From positions 868,001-932,000 of the forward strand of contig PTFA01000195.1 of assembly GCA_003342895.1 (NCBI GenBank): DNA of 64,000 bases, read 5' to 3'. Position numbers and translations under genes: made by a program. The notes under the pieces are model-generated. The model was not told where the DNA came from, did no database searches, and worked only from the letters and a program-made list of their open reading frames with translations. Every line of letters starts with the position of its first letter. Position 1 is the stretch's first letter. Origin of the DNA: Casuarius casuarius. Its lineage: Eukaryota; Chordata; Aves; Casuariiformes; Casuariidae. Positions 60,001-64,000 of this stretch are shown here, one piece after another.

Positions 60001-62689
60001 CTTTTCTTCCAGTTTTGCTGAAGTCGTTGTTCTTTTGGTTTAATTATTTTAATGTTGTGCAGTAAGTCAGTTGTCTAGAGATGGGTCCTTTAGAAAATGA
60101 TATATACCATACAAGAATGAGATTTGCAGAAAATCATTCATTGTAAAACTAAATACAAGATTTCAAGCCCTATCCAGAGGAACTGGCAATGTGATGATTT
60201 TCACTTCCTCTCTAATCCATAAAGAAGGTGTCTTCTTGATATAGCTGATGCCTAGAGAAGCTGTGACCTTTGCATGCATTTTCTCTGCCAAATATGTGAT
60301 GGGAGACAGTCCTTATAATAAAAAAGACAGTGTGGTTTATAAACAGTGCAGTAAGGGAGGTGATCAAGAACGGATAGAGTGTGGACCTTTAATAACTTCT
60401 TGTCTGACTTGTCAAAAGTGTTACAGAAGAAATGAGAAGCAATTGTGGCTGAACCTTAAATAACATAGGAGAAAATTGTAGCTCCCCTGAGCATTTTTAA
60501 TTGTTTGGGTTTTTACACCTGGGCTGGAGACCCTGTTAGGACAATGTTTCTGGGGAGATTTTTCAGTCTTTTGAATTTTTCATCAACCTGAAAGCAACAT
60601 GGAAGCAGTGAATTCTGTTGGTGTTCTGGTGCTCTCATGCAGAACATAGGCAGGATAGGCAAAGCTGATGAAAAATCGTATGTGATGGAAGGTGAGAGGT
60701 GGGGTTGGGAAGTCAGCACTAGTAAAGGTGTCTCAGAGCTGAGTATGAAAGTGCTGGATGAATTGTGAGTGTGAAGCAGAGGTCTTGGCTGATGTTCTGT
60801 AGCCTAAAATGCTTCTATTTTGTTTGGTTGGTTTTGTTTGTTTTTTAACCAGCCTTAGGTCTGCCCAGCCTGCTTCTCTGTTCACTGCTTGAACATTCTC
60901 ATGGCCACTTGCTTGGCTGCATTAGTGTCATACCCAGCAAAGCTGAAAAAGTGCTAATGGAATGGGAGAATGGATGGGAGGACGGGAAGGACAAAGGTAG
61001 TCATTTTCTACCTCCTTTCCTCCTCTGTCACTATATTCCTACAGGTATTTGCTCAGGTGTAGTTGGTGTAGTTACACTAGGGCTTATGTAGGACTGCCTC
61101 TTAGAAGTCAAAAGCATGTCACTCGTTTACAGCAGTGCAAATTCAATCACTGTCTGCTCCCATACATGTGGTTTTCTTGGAGTTTAGCTTTTCTTTTAAG
61201 CTAGTAACTTTTCAAGAGAGGTAGAGAAGTAGACAATGTGTCTATTCAAGGAAAATGTCATGGGAAATGCTGAGTTTGAGACTCTGTTGTCACACAGCTT
61301 AGGTAATCATCTATCCCTGTGCAAAGCAGAGGCTAAATGGTAAAAGGGTAATGATGATCAACTTGGATTGGGATATATGGGACAGGGAATGGAACTGAAC
61401 CTTGTTTTAATTCAAGGGAAAATCACAAGGCCTTACCCAGCCACATTCCCATTTACTTCACTGACTACAGCAGGTGCTTCCCTACAGGAAAATCTTAGAT
61501 CTTTTGAGCAGACCAGACACCTCTCAACACTTAAAACAATATCCTTGATGTAGCAAAAAAATTGTATGGCAACTTAAAGGATTCTTGTCCACCCTGAGAA
61601 TGTCTCAATGTTTTCTGACAGCTGACAAACTAAAAAGGACGAGGCTGTCAAATGCAAAGAACGGGTCCCCTCCTTTTGGCTGCTGTCCCTCTGGTCTATT
61701 CAATTAGAATTGATCAAGCTGTGTCAAAGGTCCCTCCTCTGTTTCAATGGTCACTGAGAGCTTTCATGATGAGTAATGATAGGCTATCCTTAAAAAGAAA
61801 GGGGGAAGAAATAGAAAGGATAATACAAGGGTTTCTTTTTTCCTTTCTTTCTTCTATCCTTATGTTCCAATTAGGCACATTAACTTTATGACCTGCTAAA
61901 TGAAATTTATTTAATTGTCATTGTTCAATGATATATCAGCCCCCTCTGCCTTCCAGCATCTGTCCCTCGAACCAAAAACAACACTTACTTGAGCAAAAAA
62001 GATTTAATTACGTTTTGGCAGGAGAGACAAGGTAGAGGGGATCCCCCCTAACCCCCAAGAAAACATCAAATAGTGAAGGGAAACTGGGTAGCACCGCTGT
62101 TGGGAAGGCACCTGGCATAGCTTTAACAGCTGCTGGACGGCCCCGTCTCTGGAAAGAGCAGTGAGCTCTTCCAGCAGCTCGTGGCCCTGTTCAGGTCTCT
62201 TTTAAAGACAGTATTTCTGCCCTGTCTGGCTGTTTAATACTAACATAGCTACAGGTACCATTCATGTTTGAAGGTATATGTTATAGTGTATGTAGTATAT
62301 GGTTTTAGACCATGGTAGCAATTCCAAAATGCTTGTCTTCTGTCAATCCTAAACTCAGGTCTGAGTTGCAACACGTGTTTCTCAGATCTTAGGTTAGACT
62401 AGCACCAGAAAGACAGAATCTTTGCAAAAGAGTTCAGATGGAGGGGACAGGATGACACTGTGGGCAGAATACGGATTTATTACGATGATTATTATTGCAA
62501 TAACAGTGTAAACAATATATATATATCATTATCCTAGAAGGAGGACAAGTCTTCAAGCAAACATCAGTAAAGTACAGTACTTAGGCCTCCACCTAGCTAT
62601 AAATCCTTCTTCCTTTTGCTGGGGGTTAATTTCTCCCTAAATGTAAGATATTTAAAGGGTGGAAGGGTGGATCAGGCATTGTCATGGGC
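57081..62689. other. intergenic upstream of the CpG island, no gene seen
   Basis: About 5.6 kb without an exon I can support. A T/C-rich tract lies at about 57,661-57,690, a near-duplicate 13-base unit at about 58,031-58,056, a perfect short hairpin 'agcactttagtgct' at 58,533-58,546, and (AT)6 at 62,515-62,526. No divergent gene is visible on the minus strand. Confidence 0.55.
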
Positions 62690-62892
62690 AGGGAGGCGAG
62701 GCCTGGCGGGGAGGTGAGGCATGGTGAGGGGATGCAGCGTCTGCCACAGCCTTGGGCCAGACGGGGCCGCNCTCTCGGCGCCGCCCGGCGCCCNGGCAGC
62801 GCCCTGAAGGAGGAGGAGGTAGCGCCGACCCNGCCCGGGCCCGGGCCCGGCCCGCACGACCCCGCGCCGCCCTCACACCGCCCTCGCGGCAT

Positions 62893-62904
62893 TGCGCACG
62901 CGCG
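62893..62904 (+). promoter_or_regulatory. NRF1-type site
   Basis: 'tgcgcacgcgcg' fits the NRF1 consensus YGCGCAYGCGCR fully except the final purine position, which is G and allowed. Typical of CpG-island promoters. Confidence 0.6.
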
Positions 62905-62981
62905 CACCGGCCTCTGCGCGGTGCCGCCCCGCGGCCTCCCCTTGCGGCCTTGTGACGCCCCCGGGCGCGCGCCGCGGGTGT

Positions 62982-62993
62982 TGCGCAGGCGCC
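62982..62993 (+). promoter_or_regulatory. second NRF1-like site
   Basis: 'tgcgcaggcgcc' has both GCGC halves with the usual spacing; the centre differs from the strict consensus. About 90 bases after the first NRF1 site. Confidence 0.42.
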
Positions 62994-63006
62994 GCGGCTG
63001 TGGCGC

Positions 63007-63022
63007 AGCGCCCTCTGGAGGC
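63007..63022 (-). promoter_or_regulatory. candidate CTCF site in the CpG island
   Basis: The plus strand reads 'agcgccctctggaggc', matching 14 of 16 positions of the reverse-complement CTCF core 'AGCGCCCCCTGGTGGC'. Same orientation as the candidate at 34,509. Confidence 0.5.
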
Positions 63023-63290
63023 AGTTGCCCTCAGTGCTGGCGCGGCCGCTGTTGCAGCGTCGGTGCGCGCTTGCCCTCGGTTGGCGTCTTTGCCCCCGGC
63101 CTGGGGGCTCTGGGCCCGCGACCCTCACACCCGCAGCCCGCCGGGGCTCAGCCCCGCAGCAGCTGTCCCAGGCCGCGGCCACTGGTTGGGGCTCTGCCCC
63201 CCCCGCCCCTCCCCCGGGGTCCAGCTCTTTCCGGGCCCCTCCTGCCGTCGCTGCCCCGAGGCATTGCCGCGTGCTCGTCCCCGCAGCAGC

Positions 63291-64000
63291 ATGGAGAGGT
63301 TTTTCAAGCTCTTGAGCAAGGGGCAGAGGCAGCCGCCACGCAGCAGCACTTCTGTGCCCTGTGTCGCCACTGCCTACGAGATCTGGGAGGAAGACCTGGG
63401 CAGACTGCACCGTGCAGCTGCCAGCGGCGACCTGACCCAGGTGCAGCAGCAGCGATGGCTGCTGAGACTCGGCATCAACAGGCGAGACAAGGAGAAGCGG
63501 ACACCTCTGCACCTTGCTTGTGCTAACGGACATTCGGAGGTTGTTACATATTTAGTAGAGAACAAGTGCAAGCTAAATCCTTGTGACAGTTTCAAGAGAT
63601 CGCCACTGATGAAGGCAGTTCAATGCCAGCAAGAGCAATGTGTTGCCATTCTGCTAGCAAGCGGTGCCAACCTTAGTCTTGCAGATGCTAATGGCAACAC
63701 TGCGCTTCACCTTGCTGCTAGTGCTCCTAACATCTCTCTAGCAGGGCAGTTACTTGAGCACAATGCACATATCGAGGCAAAGAATAAGATGGGATATACT
63801 CCCCTTTTTCTTGCTGTATCTGAGCATCATGAAGAAATGGTGGAGTTCCTGCTTAAAATGGGAGCTGATGTGCATGCTCAAGATCCAGCTGAAAGGACCC
63901 CTCTTATGCTTGCTGCATCTGCTGGGGACATGAGTGTAATAGAAGTCCTTCTTCGATATGGTGCTGATGTTTCCCAGAAAGACATTTCTGGATGGACAGC
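63291..64000 (+). CDS. ankyrin-repeat protein, ANKRD26/POTE/ANKRD7-like (5' part)
   Basis: The frame is open from ATG at 63,291 to the window edge (236 codons plus two bases). The start is in a good context (A at -3, G at +4), is the first ATG in the CpG island after 62,733, and the first residues, 'MERFFKLLSKGQ', recall the start of ANKRD26. A short polar N-terminus (1-35) is followed by a degenerate ankyrin repeat (about 36-66) and five clear ones: 70-99 ('RTPLHLAC'), 103-132, 136-165, 169-198 and 202-231; a seventh begins at 'GWTA'. Motifs such as 'HLACANGH', 'MKAVQCQ' and 'IEAKNK' are diagnostic of the ANKRD26/POTE/ANKRD18/ANKRD7 group. Ankyrin repeats bind proteins; in ANKRD26 a long coiled coil follows, which here would lie outside the window. 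Odd: no intron interrupts the repeats, and GC drops sharply near codon 83. It could be a true single-exon gene or a retrocopy; the exact paralogue is undecided. Confidence 0.92.
   Translation, partial: MERFFKLLSKGQRQPPRSSTSVPCVATAYEIWEEDLGRLHRAAASGDLTQVQQQRWLLRLGINRRDKEKRTPLHLACANGHSEVVTYLVENKCKLNPCDSFKRSPLMKAVQCQQEQCVAILLASGANLSLADANGNTALHLAASAPNISLAGQLLEHNAHIEAKNKMGYTPLFLAVSEHHEEMVEFLLKMGADVHAQDPAERTPLMLAASAGDMSVIEVLLRYGADVSQKDISGWT

Larger units (their letters stand above)
62690..63490 (+). promoter_or_regulatory. CpG-island promoter of the ankyrin gene
   Basis: An abrupt switch from AT-leaning DNA to very GC- and CpG-rich sequence, densest at about 62,755-63,290. No TATA box; a CRE-like 'tgacgc' at 62,953 and an SP/KLF box 'ccccgcccc' at 63,201-63,209. 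After 62,733 there is no ATG until the gene's own start at 63,291, which suits a long GC-rich 5' leader. Three ambiguous bases (62,771, 62,794, 62,832) lie in it. The long open frames on both strands here come from base composition, not genes. Confidence 0.88.

Noticed and set aside
1..62680. CRISPR arrays, operons, bacterial mobile elements, endogenous retroviral LTRs or a new gene cluster
   Set aside because: No regularly spaced direct repeats, no coding clusters, and no LTR pair or viral coding similarity were seen. The sequence reads as ordinary vertebrate intergenic DNA.
62682..63533. 283-codon minus-strand and 280-codon plus-strand open frames in the CpG island
   Set aside because: Long frames are expected in GC-rich DNA. 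Both are rich in A, G, P and R, cross ambiguous bases and do not match the ankyrin frame, which is the real one.

Overview
The window looks like vertebrate nuclear DNA from a sauropsid (bird, crocodilian or turtle). I base this on several decayed CR1-type LINE fragments, including a 3' end with the typical CR1 terminal octamer region, on old tRNA-derived SINE fossils, and on long gene-free stretches beside a single CpG island. Nothing is bacterial or plasmid-like: there are no operons, no ribosome-binding-site pattern, and no closely packed genes. I cannot tell bird from crocodilian or turtle by eye.

Layout. Roughly 1-62,680 is non-coding. I find no exon there that I can support; open frames of 60-154 codons look like chance. 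What is visible is (i) CR1 fragments at about 690-1,035, 4,110-4,415, 54,395-54,468 and a long antisense reverse-transcriptase piece at about 56,240-57,080; (ii) about ten fragments of old tRNA-derived SINEs in both orientations; (iii) two fragments of a palindromic repeat with a core like 'cattgacttcaatg'; (iv) simple repeats and homopolymer tracts; (v) several blocks rich in homeodomain, GATA, POU/SOX or MEF2-like motifs that look like conserved non-coding enhancers. The enhancer blocks are inference without an alignment.

From about 62,690 the composition jumps to a strong CpG island (to about 63,490). It carries two NRF1-type sites, an SP/KLF box and a good CTCF-type match, with no TATA box. 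Inside it, at 63,291, starts the only gene I support: an ANKRD26/POTE/ANKRD7-like ankyrin-repeat protein, reading rightwards and cut by the window end after 236 codons. The frame runs through six ankyrin repeats with no intron. As I recall, mammalian relatives split this region over several exons, and here base composition steps sharply inside the frame near codon 83. That makes an intron-loss or retrocopy origin worth testing.

I did not find a new defence, mobile or biosynthetic system. The most interesting items are the uninterrupted ankyrin frame, a near-perfect SOX-OCT composite site at 52,272-52,286 in a CNE-like block, and two CTCF-type sites in the same orientation (34,509-34,523 and 63,007-63,022).
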